Program-made: the position numbers and the translations under genes | The notes under the pieces: generated by a model | Database searches by the model: none | What the model was told of the DNA's origin: nothing | The model's input: only the letters and a program-made list of their open reading frames with translations | Shown: positions 11,301-22,468 of the stretch, piece by piece | Numbering within the stretch: position 1 is the stretch's first letter | Layout: every line of letters begins with the position of its first letter | Source: Ceraceosorus guamensis | Taxonomy: Eukaryota; Basidiomycota; Exobasidiomycetes; Ceraceosorales; Ceraceosoraceae | Direction of reading: 5' to 3' | DNA length: 64,000 nucleotides | Assembly (NCBI RefSeq): GCF_003144195.1 | Contig: NW_020290011.1 | Span: 1-64,000, forward strand

Positions 11301-11310
11301 CTTATATAGC
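11301..11310 (-). promoter_or_regulatory. TATA box upstream of the GH31 gene
   Basis: GCTATATAAG on the minus strand, about 120 nt before the start codon at 11181. Next to it is an inverted repeat, GTACTGT-AGGT-ACAGTAC, at about 11318-11335. Confidence 0.55.
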
Positions 11311-11524
11311 TTTTGCATGTACTGTAGGTACAGTACCCGTCAGCAAGCGTGAATTCGGGACGGGGCCGTGCGCACGCATTGCAGCGCAGCGCAGCGCATG
11401 GAACGCACGAATGGCCATCTCTTTCGCACCGAACGAGCAAGCAGCAAGTCAAGCATCGCTGCATCGCTGCTTCCGTGCCGCAGAATCAGAATCAGAATCG
11501 GGAGATGCCCTCATGTCAAGTCTC

Positions 11525-11554
11525 GACTCGTGACTCGTGACTCGTGACTCGTGA
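11525..11554. repeat. Tandem GACTCGT run
   Basis: Four adjacent 7-bp GACTCGT units followed by a degenerate fifth. This is the most compact example of the CACGAGTC/GACTCGTG vocabulary that recurs in intergenic DNA across the window. Confidence 0.9.
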
Positions 11555-11687
11555 CTGTCATTGTCAATCATGTTGACAGGTCCCATGCATCGAGTCACGC
11601 TGTGGCGCACTCGTGACTGTAGGTACTGTACATGGTGGCTTGACGAGTGAAGCCTCGATCGCAGATGGCCGGCACCGAGCGCACATG

Positions 11688-11714
11688 CAGCAGCAGCAGC
11701 AGCAGCAGCAGCAG
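11688..11714. repeat. (CAG)9 microsatellite
   Basis: Nine perfect CAG units in non-coding DNA between the GH31 and isovaleryl-CoA dehydrogenase genes. Confidence 0.95.
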
Positions 11715-12287
11715 CGCACGACGGCGAGACGCGCGATCGAGCAACTAAGCAACGGAAAAAAAAGAAAAAGAATTGACGCGTAGCCCCGCCGCTACATTCG
11801 ATCGATCGTGATTGCTGGGACGGCGCTGCTATGCTCCGGCCGGCTCGGCTCCGGACCGACATGAGCAGCTTGCAAGGTTCACTATACGGTACTCACATCG
11901 GCATGCACAGCTATAGCTATATATAGTCAGGACAGCATCAGCCAGCCAGCCAGCCAGCCAGCAGCACGCGCGCAAGGCTGCAATGCAGCAAGCAGCCCCG
12001 CGGTTATGCAGCAGCGGCTGCCGAGCAAGCGCGCGCGCGGAACGGCTAGAGTCGGCCAATCGTCGGACCGACGGGGTTTCGATTCATGCGAGAGAGGCCA
12101 CCCAGCACCAGTGGTGAGTGTTGAGTCAAGCGTGAGCGTTGGCGATGGGAATGATCAGCCAGCACGTATAGCGCGTGCAATGTCAATCAGCCCCGATGAT
12201 GTCTATTCCTCACGCAGCGAGAGCCGAGACAATCGTTTGAACTGCATTCGCGTGATTACAAGTACAGGACCACCGCCAGCGGGCGCA

Positions 12288-14033
12288 TCACAGCTTGTCG
12301 AAATCTGTTTGGCAGGCAAGTTCCAAGGCGGCGCGTCGTGAGCCTCCGCGTTCCCTGCTGCAGCGCGCCACATTCCGCACTCACCCTCATTGAAAGTCCT
12401 GCCAATGAGCATCCTCCTGATCTCTTGCGTTCCAGCGCCAACAGTGTAGAGCCTAGCATCCCTCAGCAAGCGTCCGGTGGGATAATCGTTGATGTACCCA
12501 TTGCCTCCCAGCGCTTGCATCGCCTGTCCAACGTGACGCATAAGCGCGCGCGCGCGCGGGGATCAGCATGAGAGAGCAAGAGTGTACTCCATGCTGCGCA
12601 ACCCATTTCATTTCCCTCTCGGGCGCTCACCTCCATCGTCACATCCACCGCCTTTTCGCTGGAATACAGAATGGCAGTCGCACAGTCCCGGCGCGACACT
12701 TGACCCGCATCGCAAGCTCTTCCTACGGCGTACACCAGCGCTCGAGCTGATGCCAAGCCCGTGTACATGTCTAGCAAAGCGAGAGGCGATGGTCAGCAAG
12801 CCGCCTGTCCCCCTTGCTCGCGTTGCCTGCGCACCTGCCAGCTTTCCCCTCATCAGATCGAATTCGGCTACCCGCTTGCCAAACTGCTTCCTCTGATGCG
12901 TGTACTCCAGCGCAAAGTCGATGGCGCTCTGCATCAGGCCCAGAGGTCCGCCTGACAGCACCAGCCTTTCCAGATCCAGTCCAGACATGAGCACCTTGAC
13001 GCCTCCATCCACTTGACCCAACACGTTGGCACTCGGCACCAGCACATCTTCGAACGTCAATTCGCACGTCTCTGATCCGCGCATTCCAACCTTGTCCAGC
13101 TTTTGGGACGTGGTGAAGCCGGGCGTGGAGCGATCCCTGTTGAGCGAACAGAGCGAGTGAGCATAACACTTTTCGAAGCAACGGTCGCCCGCCACGTACA
13201 CGATGAACGCAGTGATGCCCTTTGGCCCAGCTTCGGGCCTCGTCTTTGCATAAATCACAAAGGTGCTCGAGATCGGACCGTTGGTGATCCTTTGGAGCGC
13301 GAGCGACCAATGCCGTCAGCTCGAGTCGCTAGTCGCTAGTGCAGTCAGAAACACACCACCACCCCAGCTCACCAAAACTTGCCGCCATTGAGGATCCAAT
13401 CTCCATCCTTGTTTTTGGCAGCCTTGGTCCTCATGCTGACCACATCGCTGCCGCTCTCTGGCTCGCTCATGGCTAGCGATCCGACCTTGTTGCCGCTGAT
13501 CAGATCTGGAAGATACTTTTCCTTTTGCTCTTCAGTTCCGTGTCGGTGTATCTGATTGATGCAGAGGTTAGAGTGCGCTCCGTACGACAATCCCACCGAT
13601 CCTGATGCTCTCGAAATTTCTAGCAGGAGGGCGCATACATGCGATCAGACCCGCGCACAAGATGCTAAATGTCCCCAGCTCTTTCGCACAACTGCTCACC
13701 TTCCATGACGACGGTGTGATCGAGGTAGCCCAATCCCAGACCTCCCCACCTCTCCTCGCAAGTGACGCCATTCAAGCCCATCTCTCCAAACCTCTTCCAC
13801 ACGTCCAGCTCTTTCGGCACCACATTCTCCGCATCTATGCGACCAGCTAATGGTGCGATCTCCTTTTGCGCAAAGGTGGACACGGCACTGCGAAGCTCCT
13901 CTTGTTCGGGCGTCAAGCCAGACAGAGGGGTAGAGTAGGATGTGTATGTTCGTCGAGTGCCGGTGACTCTTGCTCGCTGCGATGCTTGACTCGCCAGACG
14001 AGGCAATGCGCGGATAGCAGATTGAACACGCAT
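12288..14033 (-). CDS. ivdA: Isovaleryl-CoA dehydrogenase, mitochondrial
   Basis: Seven exons (14033-13700, 13619-13373, 13289-13200, 13136-12835, 12770-12631, 12523-12385, 12304-12288) give 422 residues, the usual length. An Arg-rich mitochondrial presequence is followed by the acyl-CoA dehydrogenase fold: [30 protein letters not shown] (FAD contact), [29 protein letters not shown], and [20 protein letters not shown] near the end. These match isovaleryl-CoA dehydrogenases better than other acyl-CoA dehydrogenases. The enzyme converts isovaleryl-CoA to 3-methylcrotonyl-CoA in leucine breakdown. The last exon is only 17 nt and encodes the final residues DFDKL. An in-frame upstream ATG at 14123 would add 30 residues before the presequence; I prefer 14033. 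Confidence 0.93.
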
Positions 14034-14582
14034 GATGTGCGAGAGCGAATTGTTTGAGCGACGACAGTGTGAGCGGTGATGGTGATGGCGGGCGTTGAAG
14101 GAAGTGCGCTGGTTGCTCATCACTTTGCGCTGCTTCGTGGGGTATACGCGGGGCGTCGGGCGCGGGGTCCCTCAGCTGCGCGGTAGGTACAACCTTGGCA
14201 GCACGCGCTTGACACCTCGCTCATGCTCAATATGCAGCAGCATGCAGGCAGCTATAATTATACGCGGGTCCGCTCAAGCAATGCGCGGCATCCGCGGCTG
14301 TTCGTCCGTTTCGCGCGCATCAAGCCTCCGTCACCGAGCGGAGGCGTTCACAGGGTGCGCAGAGGGAGGCAATCAGCTAGGAAGGCGTGCGTGTACACGC
14401 ACGCGTGCGCTCGATTCTGCTCGACGTCCAAATCACAAAAGTCTCTGCGGCAACGTCGTAAACGCTGCAGAACAGAAGATATCCATCGGCTCAAGCAAGC
14501 CCGCGGGCGGCTACAGGGCCTCCTGGCATGTCGTGAGTGCGCACCGCGCCGACGATGATGAATCAAGAGGCATGTCCGACGG
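14034..14582. other. Intergenic region between RAI1 and isovaleryl-CoA dehydrogenase
   Basis: No gene is supported. It contains the promoter of the dehydrogenase and the 3' end of RAI1. An A/T-rich string (TATAATTATA, about 14250-14259) is the only core-promoter-like site I noticed, about 220 nt from the start codon. Confidence 0.55.
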
Positions 14583-16487
14583 TCACTCTTGCTCCCTAGC
14601 GATCGCTTCTCGCCACTCGAGATGCTCTACCGGCAAGAATCCCATCCTCTGCACATCCGCCCACCTCTCTCTTCCCTCTGTACGTCCTTCGTCCAGCTCC
14701 TTCGCGTACTCGCCCTTGCGTAGACGACGAAGCGTAAAGTTTTCAAAGGGCGGCTCAAAGCTTAGACGCCAGACGGGCAGAGCGTCCCTATTCTTGGTCC
14801 TACTGTCCGACTCGATGCTCTTCCGAATCCACGCCAGAGCGTCGTATGCAAACGAGGTGCACAGGTGCGGGTCCCAAGCATGTGGCTGCGAGTTGAGCGT
14901 GGGATATAGAATGCGTCAACTGTACATCCGTGCTGCGCATCCGCGCATCGACCTACCTTTCCTCGCACCAACTGAGGCATGTTGGCCGTCAGGAATTGCT
15001 GATGGCTCTGTTAGGGGGAGAGCGCGGCCTCAGCTTGACCTGCCATCGCGCCTCCCTCGAGCGACTCACGACAAGTCTGCCTCTACTGTCCCTGAATCCC
15101 ACCACCACATGGTCCACACCAAGCAAAAAAGCTTGCATGTCTGCAGTGCCACACCCATTCTCAGCTTGCGCACTCTCTCGGAGGCAATCTCTCCCCAAGC
15201 GACTCACAAATCCTGAGCATCTTCTTTTCGAACTTGATCGCATCACCCTCGTGTCTGATCTGCATGTTCGTCTTGAGCTCCATCGCCCTTCTATCCCCAC
15301 GCGCCCTCGCACGACCTTCCTCTCGACCCGGCTCAATCAGACAGTCCGTCTCTCCTCCCAAAATGACCCTCGTGCTGCCTCCATCGCCCTTCGTGTCCAT
15401 GCCCGTCTTCATCACCTCGCACCACTGCTCGTTGGTGTTGACATTTCCTGACCAGGCCGTGGGTGTGCCGATTTCGGGTAATGTGCGCGCGTTCGGCCAG
15501 ACGCAGTACGACTCGAATGCGTAGCCTAGAGGAGGCGGACGCGATGTGTCAGTGAGGAGCTCACTGAGGCGTGGTCCGTCGCATCGAGCGCATCACCATA
15601 GTAACTGAACAGCATGCGCCGTTCATCCTTCTCCTCTGCTCGCTGAGCGTCGTACCTCGCTTTCGAGACGTGCTCATCGATGTACATCGTCTTGTCCACC
15701 TGTAGGCGTGCGTGTATGCGCAGCACGTCAGCCTCGCGACGCCAACTCCGCACACTTGACTCACAAGCATCACATCCATCTCCCAAGCGCTGGGAAAAGC
15801 AGAGGCAGCTTCGTAGGGAGCGGTGCATAGCTTCGTCATCATTCCTCTCCACGTGATCAGGCTTGGCGTGCCATCGGTCAGCGTGCGATGGATGTCCGAT
15901 GCTGCCACACTCGAGGGTGGATGTCGATCAACTGGACATGCGGACTGCAGCGACGTCAAGAGGGTATCCAGATGTTCAATCTGCCCAGCCGTTGGGAGCT
16001 TTCTGAGGTCAGCGTCTGACCAAAGCCGCGTCCTAGCAGCACCCCCGGCCCGCCCGCCCGCCTGCATTTACCCACTCACCTTTGGCTCCCTCCACTTTGC
16101 CTTGCTGAAACCATACCCCAAATCCACGCCTGCAGGCGGAGCCTTGAAGTACCTTTGCGCGCTGTCATTTAGCAACAGCTTCCTCTCTCCATCGAAAGAG
16201 TAAGTGGTGAGCCTCTGAGGAGCTCTCAAATACACGCGACTGTATGCGGGAGCTTGACCCTGCCCTGCTGGACGTGGCACGGATAAGTTGAAGAGGTAGG
16301 AAGGGGACGGAGAGCGCGCCTTGGCGCTTGGCTGCTCGGGCCGGCTCGAGGGGCCCGCAGTTACAGTTGCAGTTGCAGTCTCGGTTGCAGGAGATGCGTC
16401 TGCTCCAGCGCTTGGCTCGGCACGAGAGCGTTTGTGCGTGTCGCTTGCTTCCACCTGCAGCCGATCGTCTGGCCCACTGCGCTTCAT
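14583..16487 (-). CDS. RAI1: RAI1/DXO-family decapping and pyrophosphohydrolase nuclease
   Basis: Seven exons (16487-16080, 15998-15765, 15699-15597, 15525-15208, 15140-15070, 15007-14957, 14885-14583) give 495 residues. Family blocks in order: YSFDGERKLLLNDSAQRYF, LITWRGMMTKLCTAPYE with WEMDVML, FSYYGYAFESYC, NVNTNEQWCEV, then the metal-site ExD in LGGETDC and ExK in MELKTNMQ, and LLGVDHVVVGFRDSRG. RAI1 removes incomplete 5' caps and supports the nuclear exonuclease RAT1. The N-terminal 80 residues are a low-complexity extension rich in Ala, Thr, Ser and Pro. Two splice sites are less standard: an AAAG acceptor at 15999 and a GTGATG donor at 15596; both are needed to keep the conserved frame. 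Confidence 0.9.
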
Positions 16488-17102
16488 GGTTCAGGAGGCT
16501 GAAGTGCTTGCAGCGCCAAAGGGCGAGCGGGCGATGCGAGGCGAAGCGAAGCGATGCGATGCAATGACGGAGGAGCGTCGGCGAGAACGATGCGAGTGTC
16601 GAGAGCGTGGGGTTTGAAAAAGGCACGAGGGTGCAGACGAGGCTCGCAAGCTCAGCGCATCCGTACAGTGATGGTTGAGGAGGGCGAGGTGGGAGAAGTT
16701 GGAAGGAGTCAATGACCGATGAGGAGCAGAGCATGCGGACGTACAGCGCCAGGGAAGGAATGGCGGCGCGCCAATTGCATCGTGAATCGGGAATGTGAAT
16801 GTGAAATCACAACGTGAATGTCGATCACAGTCACGAATGGTGCAGCAATTAAGCAGCACGCTGCACGCTGCACGCTGCACGCACACACCCGAAGTCCCCG
16901 GGCCGCGCGCCCGCCTTGGCCTTTCCGCCCCGCGCCCCGCGCTGGTTTGGCCGCGCGGCGGGCTGGAGAGCACACGACACACAGCCTCAGATCAGCTAGG
17001 CGCGAGAGAGTCACAATCACGCGAATGTGAAACAGAATGCTTCGACTTTGGAGGAGTTTGAAGCTGCTGCATGCTTCTTCCACCAAGCTGAAGTCGAAGC
17101 TA

Positions 17103-17137
<35 letters not shown>

Positions 17138-17191
17138 GAATGTGCATTGCTCATCTATGTGTTACGATTCCAATCCCGGGTGCGCCGCGCC
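16488..17191. other. Intergenic region with microsatellites between RAI1 and the DHA1 transporter
   Basis: No gene is supported. The region holds the RAI1 promoter, a GCTGCAC repeat (16858-16882), a strongly GC-rich patch (about 16890-16965) and an ACGC repeat (17104-17137). Confidence 0.6.
17104..17137. repeat. (ACGC)n microsatellite
   Basis: About eight perfect ACGC units, located just downstream of the stop codon side of the DHA1 transporter gene. Confidence 0.95.
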
Positions 17192-19134
17192 TCAATAGCT
17201 GTATCTACTCTTCGCTCTAAGTTGAGGTCCATACTTTGCAAAGATAAAGGGGATGGGGACCATGAGCACATTGAGTCCGGCCAAAAGGGCAGTGGCGCCA
17301 GCATTGCCTAGACGAGCGTACATTTGCGTCGCAAAGAGCGGAAAGACGCAAGCGAAGAGGCTGCGCGAGATGGAGTTGGCCCCTAATGCAGAGGCCGCCA
17401 CTGGTCTCCAGACGTCGGCCGTGTAGGAGAAGACGGCGGAATACTGGCACGCGCGCAAGGCGGATTTTTTGCGCTTTGAGTGAATCGCTGCATCGTTCGG
17501 GCTCTTGCGCATGCACGACACTCAGACTCACGGTGAAGAGGATGCCGGCGCCAAACGGTATGGAAGCGACGATGGGGACGCTCCAGTGTACTGCGGGGTA
17601 CGTCGTAAAGGCGAACCAGAAGAGCGAGATGCTGACGTGGAGCGTTGCGCTATCAACTACTGTGCTGCTCCAATGTCAGCACCACGCTTGCTCGAAGGGC
17701 CCAACTCACGGATTGAGGATGGCAGCGACCATGGCCATCGGTAGTCGAGCTTCAGGCGGCGCTTGCCCTCCATTCTCTGCCATGGCCCGTCGGTAGCGTC
17801 CGGCCCAGTACGGCATGGTGAAAGCGCCCAGAATCAGGCCGACTGCCAGTCCGAGAAAAGACAGGCCGGTCTGCCAGAGATTGAATCCGTGGGTTCGAAA
17901 GACGATCGGGACTGCAAGATGTTGCGAGGGGGTGAGCTGAGCGATCATGTCGAACCCTTTGCTCACGCTGCCCGCGCGCGCGCGCAACTCACAAGCTTCA
18001 AAGAAGAGGTACAAAATGCCGAGCAGGAGCGCTGTCCAGAGACATAGCAGCGCGAGCATGGGTTCTAGAATCAGCAATTGAATCACCTTTGTGCTGTTCG
18101 CCCTCAGCGTTCCTCCGATGCTCTTTTCCCTCAATTTCAGCTCGTGCGCAGAGCAAAGATCTGCATTTCCCGTGCTTCGACGAAGATGTTTGGCCTTTGT
18201 GGTGAGGATGGTCGGATGAAACGTCTCGGGAACGAACAAGAGGAGGGCGATCCACATGATGAATGACCAAATATTGATCGTCCAAAACGTCCAACGCCAG
18301 GTGGAGAAATACGTGGCGAAGCCGGCGTACAGCGGGCCAAGAATCGGTCCTGCAGGTGGGGGGAACATCAACATCTTTGTGAGCATCTGTTCGCGGTGCG
18401 GTAAAGCGCGCCACTCACCTAGAAATGGGCTCATCGTGTACGCAGCCATGGGCAGCGCCATATCCTTTGGCAAGAACAGATCGGCAACGGTGCCGCCGGC
18501 GACGCTGAGGAAAGCGCTTCCAAAGACGCCTGTCAAGAATCGAAAGATGAAAAAGACTGCCGGGTTGTTCGCAAAGGATACTGGCAAGCCAAGCAAAACG
18601 AACAGACCGAACGAGGAGAGGTAGACTGGACGCCTGCCGTAGAATTCCGAAAGCGGAGCCAGCGCCAAGGGTCCGATGCCGAGGCCCAGCACGAACAACG
18701 ACAAGCCCAGGATGGCCACCTCGTGGCCGATCCGGAATTCGCTCTCGAGAGACTCAAAGGTGCTTGACTGCGGGGGCAGGAGGCGCCTTCATGAGAAGAG
18801 CGCGTACTCGATCGCAGCCTGTGCTAGCGCGACTCACCACTACGCTGGAGGTGCAAGTGACGCAAAGACTGCATGTGGATACGATCATCAAGATGGTCCA
18901 CCGTTTGGCCGTCGACCATGCAAGCGGATTGCGCGAATCTGCATCGACATCCCACGAGACCAGATTGGCATCCTTCTCCTCGGCCGCAGTGCCCGATGCT
19001 CCCTTTTCCCCCTCCACGGTAGAGGCGCCATGCTCGACATCGTGTCTCGTCGAAGCAGCACTCTGACTATTCGGCGAAGATGTCGAATGGCTCATTTGCT
19101 GCGCAACTTCCGCACGCTCGCTGTTTTCCGTCAT
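17192..19134 (-). CDS. MFS transporter, DHA1 (drug/polyamine:H+ antiporter) type
   Basis: Six exons (19134-18838, 18767-18419, 18349-17993, 17911-17710, 17631-17532, 17443-17192) give 518 residues. A charged cytosolic N-terminus (about 75 residues, with DSRNPLAWSTAKRW just before the first helix) precedes twelve predicted membrane segments. The loop 2-3 signature is LAPLSEFYGRRPVYL, typical of fungal DHA1 exporters such as TPO1 and FLR1. Later blocks include RFLTGVFGSAFLSVAGG, STWRWTFWTINIW and VFSYTADVWRPVAASALGA. Substrates cannot be told from sequence; the subfamily exports polyamines and many toxic compounds at the plasma membrane. The start at 19134 (MTENSERAEV) was chosen because it follows no plausible upstream start. 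Confidence 0.9.
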
Positions 19135-20585
19135 GATGAGCTGTCTGCGTGTTTGGGGATGGGAGGGAGGAGGATGGAGGCGGTGAGGGGTTACATCAAC
19201 GTGCCATCTTCGAGCGATAGCGCTAACCCTCTTGAATGCCCGCACGGACTTGAGCTTGCCCGCACGGACTTAAGCCTGGCTCATGGAGTGCGCAGAGGGA
19301 GTCAAGGACCTCCTCGCATGCTTTGACTGCAGCCAGCTCCCAGCAGCAAATTTGTACGCTAAGAGGAGACCGAGCACACTCGCGCACCGCCACTGATGAG
19401 CTCGTAAGCAAATCTCATGCACTCACGACTCGAGTTGGGGCGGCGGGCAAATCAAGGCGGAAAGGACGGGGTGTCGTGTCTCAGCAGAGCTGATGCTGAT
19501 GAACGCTGCAGAAATCGTGCGGATGAAATCTGAACGGAAGCACGCGCGCGTGCGCGCGCACAAAGCAAAGGAGCGGTTTTGCCGAGACTCGGCATGCACG
19601 CGCGCCTAGCTGTGCACGCGACTGAAGGACGCACTCACGACTCTCGACTCACGACTCTCGACTCACGACTCACGACTCACGACATGCATGCATGAGGCTG
19701 GATATATCACACTCACGTGACTGAGACTCTCGTGGTAAGCGTGCGTGCGCCATGGGTGTGTATATATCGACGACAGTCACAGACTAGTCTGATGAGTCTT
19801 GAGTCAAGAAACACGACCGTCGAGCAGCACCATGCAAGATCCTGATCGCGGATTGCGACAGAAACAGCCACGCAATCATATCATCACCATCCTCACACTT
19901 CGACGCTATGCTGATGATTGCGACGGTTTGTGTGCGTCTCATCCTTGACTCACCCAAGACCATGTGCGCGCGCGCGCTCCGGGCATCACATTCAAAACCA
20001 ATACTCGTGGCAGTCGGTCAAGCATGACTTGCGGATTGTGGAAATGATTCGCGCGCACCCCATTCAACAGTCGAGAGTTGTGTGGGCGTGCGACAAAGCA
20101 CGACTTGTAGAGATGTCATTGTGGCGTCGCACGACTTGTCGGCGCTGATGTTACCTTTCGCGCATTGTCGCTTCGCCACACGCGGGAGTCGAAAGTGGAT
20201 GGGCGCCGCTCATGGTGATCGAGTGTGGCGCTGGACCACAGCAATGGCTGCCTTTTCATGTTTGCCATTGAGCTTGTTGGGTATGGTGCGGCATGAGCGA
20301 CGCGGCTGAGGTCAAATCTGGGTATGGTAGGACGTGTGCCGCGAAGGTTCACGGCGAGATGACGGACCTTTCGCAGCAATACTCACGAGTGTGTTGCCGA
20401 GCTTGCTCTGTCTAGGACGTGTCAGCCGATGAGGTGGCGAACTCTGAGGGACTTCGAGCTCTAGGCCTCGCAGCACAGGTATTCAAAGCTAGCTTCGAAC
20501 AGAATGCGCTTCTCTTCCACCCTCTCGAGGCATCTCGTCGACGCCGTCAGCTCGTCACGAGGTTCTTTTTGGTCGTCTTTCCGAC
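19135..20585. other. Long intergenic region with clustered ACTCACGACTC motifs
   Basis: No gene is supported in 1.45 kb. It carries the promoter of the DHA1 transporter and the densest group of the recurring motif: 19632-19684 has five or six ACTCACGACTC/ACTCTCGACTC units in a row. A TGCATGCATG stretch (about 19685-19694) and GTATATATC (about 19758-19767) follow. Confidence 0.65.
19632..19684. repeat. Clustered ACTC(A/T)CGACTC units
   Basis: About 50 bp of near-tandem copies of ACTCACGACTC and ACTCTCGACTC between the DHA1 transporter and the first small secreted-protein gene. Confidence 0.9.
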
Positions 20586-21521
20586 ATGCACTCGCTCAAG
20601 TTTGCTCTCTTCTGCGCGCTGCTAGGCGCCAGTCATGCGTTTCCGCCAGAAACTTCTCGCGCGCTCATTCGAAGAGGTCGATGGCCAGCTTTGTCGAGCA
20701 AGGTGAGTCCTCGCTGCTCAACACTCGTTTCGTGCGCCCCACTCACCAACCTACCCTTCCCTCGCTCGCCAGGCCGGCGCAGAGGCAGCGACCGAAATTT
20801 TCCGTCCTCCATCTCCCACCACAGAGGGAGCATCTTCTGCGCATCCTTTCAACAATCCAGACCCGGGTGTGGAGCACAGCCGCGGAACGATCATCCCTCC
20901 TCTTCGGCGCAGCAGGATGGTCTGAGGGAAATCCCAGGAGCAAGCTTGATGCGCAGTCCATCGGGCCATCACCAGCAAGTCGTCATACACGAAGGAGCGC
21001 AATGGAAGCACGTGTCGAGTCGAGAAGGTGCTGGTGGCAGTGGTGCCCACTTGCAGCGCTTGGCATTCGATCGGCCGATCCGCATCGAAGTTCAAGCGAA
21101 TACGCGCATCTATACGCCAGCAGACCTGCAGACGGGTCGAAACACGGGTAGTCTCCTCGTCCCGAACGACTACGACACGCCTTCGCCGACTTCCAGCGGG
21201 CTGGTGAGAGGAGCAAAGTACGACCCGCAGTTGCATCCGATGCACGCTCACGGAAATGCTGTGCGGCCCACTTCCAGCGCGTCATTCACGATTCGACACG
21301 CTGCACGCAGATCAATTCGTTTGGGTTTCGTCAAATGTCGCATCGCGAAATGTTCTTCGCACCTCCATCTAACAGATCTGCCACCAGACCTGCAGTCAAT
21401 GCATCAAACAAGACAAGATGCATTGCTGGCCTGGCAGCCCACGGCTGCAGAGCGAGCACATTTGAACTCCCACGTCATGTCTTCGCCTTTCGATCGCACG
21501 GAGCTGGGTGGTCAATCGTGA
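20586..21521 (+). CDS. Predicted secreted protein, unknown family, exon structure unresolved
   Basis: The start codon at 20586 opens a convincing signal peptide (MHSLKFALFCALLGASHA). A standard donor ends exon 1 at 20702 after 39 codons. From there two readings are possible. Joining to 20773 gives a short protein of 89 residues ending at 20925. Joining to 20880 keeps the frame that stays open to 21521 and gives 252 residues, with a plausible stretch IRIEVQANTRIYTPADL in the middle. Unspliced, the frame is open for 311 residues. Codon use suggests coding in both the short exon and the long frame, so a small sequence error is also possible. I recognise no family. It is the first of three neighbouring secreted-protein genes. 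Confidence 0.5.
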   Translation: MHSLKFALFCALLGASHAFPPETSRALIRRGRWPALSSKVSPRCSTLVSCAPLTNLPFPRSPGRRRGSDRNFPSSISHHRGSIFCASFQQSRPGCGAQPRNDHPSSSAQQDGLREIPGASLMRSPSGHHQQVVIHEGAQWKHVSSREGAGGSGAHLQRLAFDRPIRIEVQANTRIYTPADLQTGRNTGSLLVPNDYDTPSPTSSGLVRGAKYDPQLHPMHAHGNAVRPTSSASFTIRHAARRSIRLGFVKCRIAKCSSHLHLTDLPPDLQSMHQTRQDALLAWQPTAAERAHLNSHVMSSPFDRTELGGQS

Positions 21522-21758
21522 AGTATATCAAAGGCCAGCGCGCGCGCCAGGTCTCGCGTCGTCGTATCGCCGGCTACGCAATTGTTGACAACATTCAGCT
21601 CGATCGGGCGACCTTTGTGCACTCAACGAATCGCGATGATGATGAAATCAGGATTGACTTGGTTGGACGTGGGCAATGCGAGTCATCACAGCAGATCAAA
21701 CGATGTCGTGCAGCGATGGAACGCCTCGTAGAGCGGCGACGTTCGACGAGCTGCTCGA

Positions 21759-22468
21759 TCAATTGGGAGTGATGTGCCAATTGATTCCCTGAAGTCCGCC
21801 ACTCTCTGAGCCAGTAAGCTCTCGGAAGACTTGCTTCGACACGAGGATGATCTCTGCGCGTGGGCGAGCAGAACGCTCAGCAAAGCAAAGAGCTCCATCG
21901 TGGAGTCACGGCGGCGGCGGCGGCGCACACTCACTGTCAGACTGAGTCGCGTCCTTCACAACGTACTTGTAGTCCGTGTTCTTGTACCTGAACTGTGATG
22001 CAAAGAAGAAGACGGATGTCAGCTGATTTCGCTGCACTTCTCAAGCGCGCCACGACTCACGTTCAGGAACCATCCACACCTGCTGTCGGCAGTGTAGGGC
22101 TTCAGGATGCTCGAAGGGATGCTGGCGATCTCATCCGTGTCCGACACGTATTCCTCGCTGAGATTTCGAGACGGGGGGCACTGGTCAAGTTGTGTTCTTG
22201 TTATTCCCTGCGGCGATGCTCACCAAGCTCCCTTGACGTTTCCACTTCCATAGCTGGCAGGGAAGAGCGTCCCGGTGTAGCCGGCGTAGCTGGGAGATGA
22301 CGACGACGACGAATGTTTGTTGGTGTCGACTTTGGTCTCCGGGTCGTTCTGCCACATCGCATCGTTGATATCGTCGTCCAAAGTCTCGTCCTCGTTGACC
22401 GTCGGAGCTGCCAGAGCGCTCGCGGCAAGGAAGACGGCGAGAAGAGCAAACGCTTTTGAAACGCGCAT
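21759..22468 (-). CDS. Predicted small secreted protein, unknown family
   Basis: Four exons on the minus strand (22468-22224, 22180-22061, 21992-21935, 21853-21759), about 172 residues. A clear signal peptide (MRVSKAFALLAVFLAASALA) is followed by an acidic segment, a Ser run and SYAGYTGTLFPASYGSGNV. Later exons read SEEYVSDTDEIASIPSS, YKNTDYKYVV and GLQGINWHITPN, the last ending the protein. The four exons add up to one base less than a whole number of codons. The mismatch falls at the exon 1/exon 2 junction, where exon 2 starts with a run of six C, so a homopolymer miscount is likely. No known family is recognised. Size, secretion and location make an effector or surface protein a fair guess only. 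Confidence 0.68.

Larger units (their letters stand above)
11182..12287. other. Intergenic region: GH31 promoter and 3' flank of isovaleryl-CoA dehydrogenase
   Basis: No gene is supported in these 1.1 kb. It holds the GH31 promoter, a run of GACTCGT units (11525-11554), nine CAG units (11688-11714), about five CCAG units (11939-11962) and the self-complementary string CTATATATAG near 11916-11925. Confidence 0.7.
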
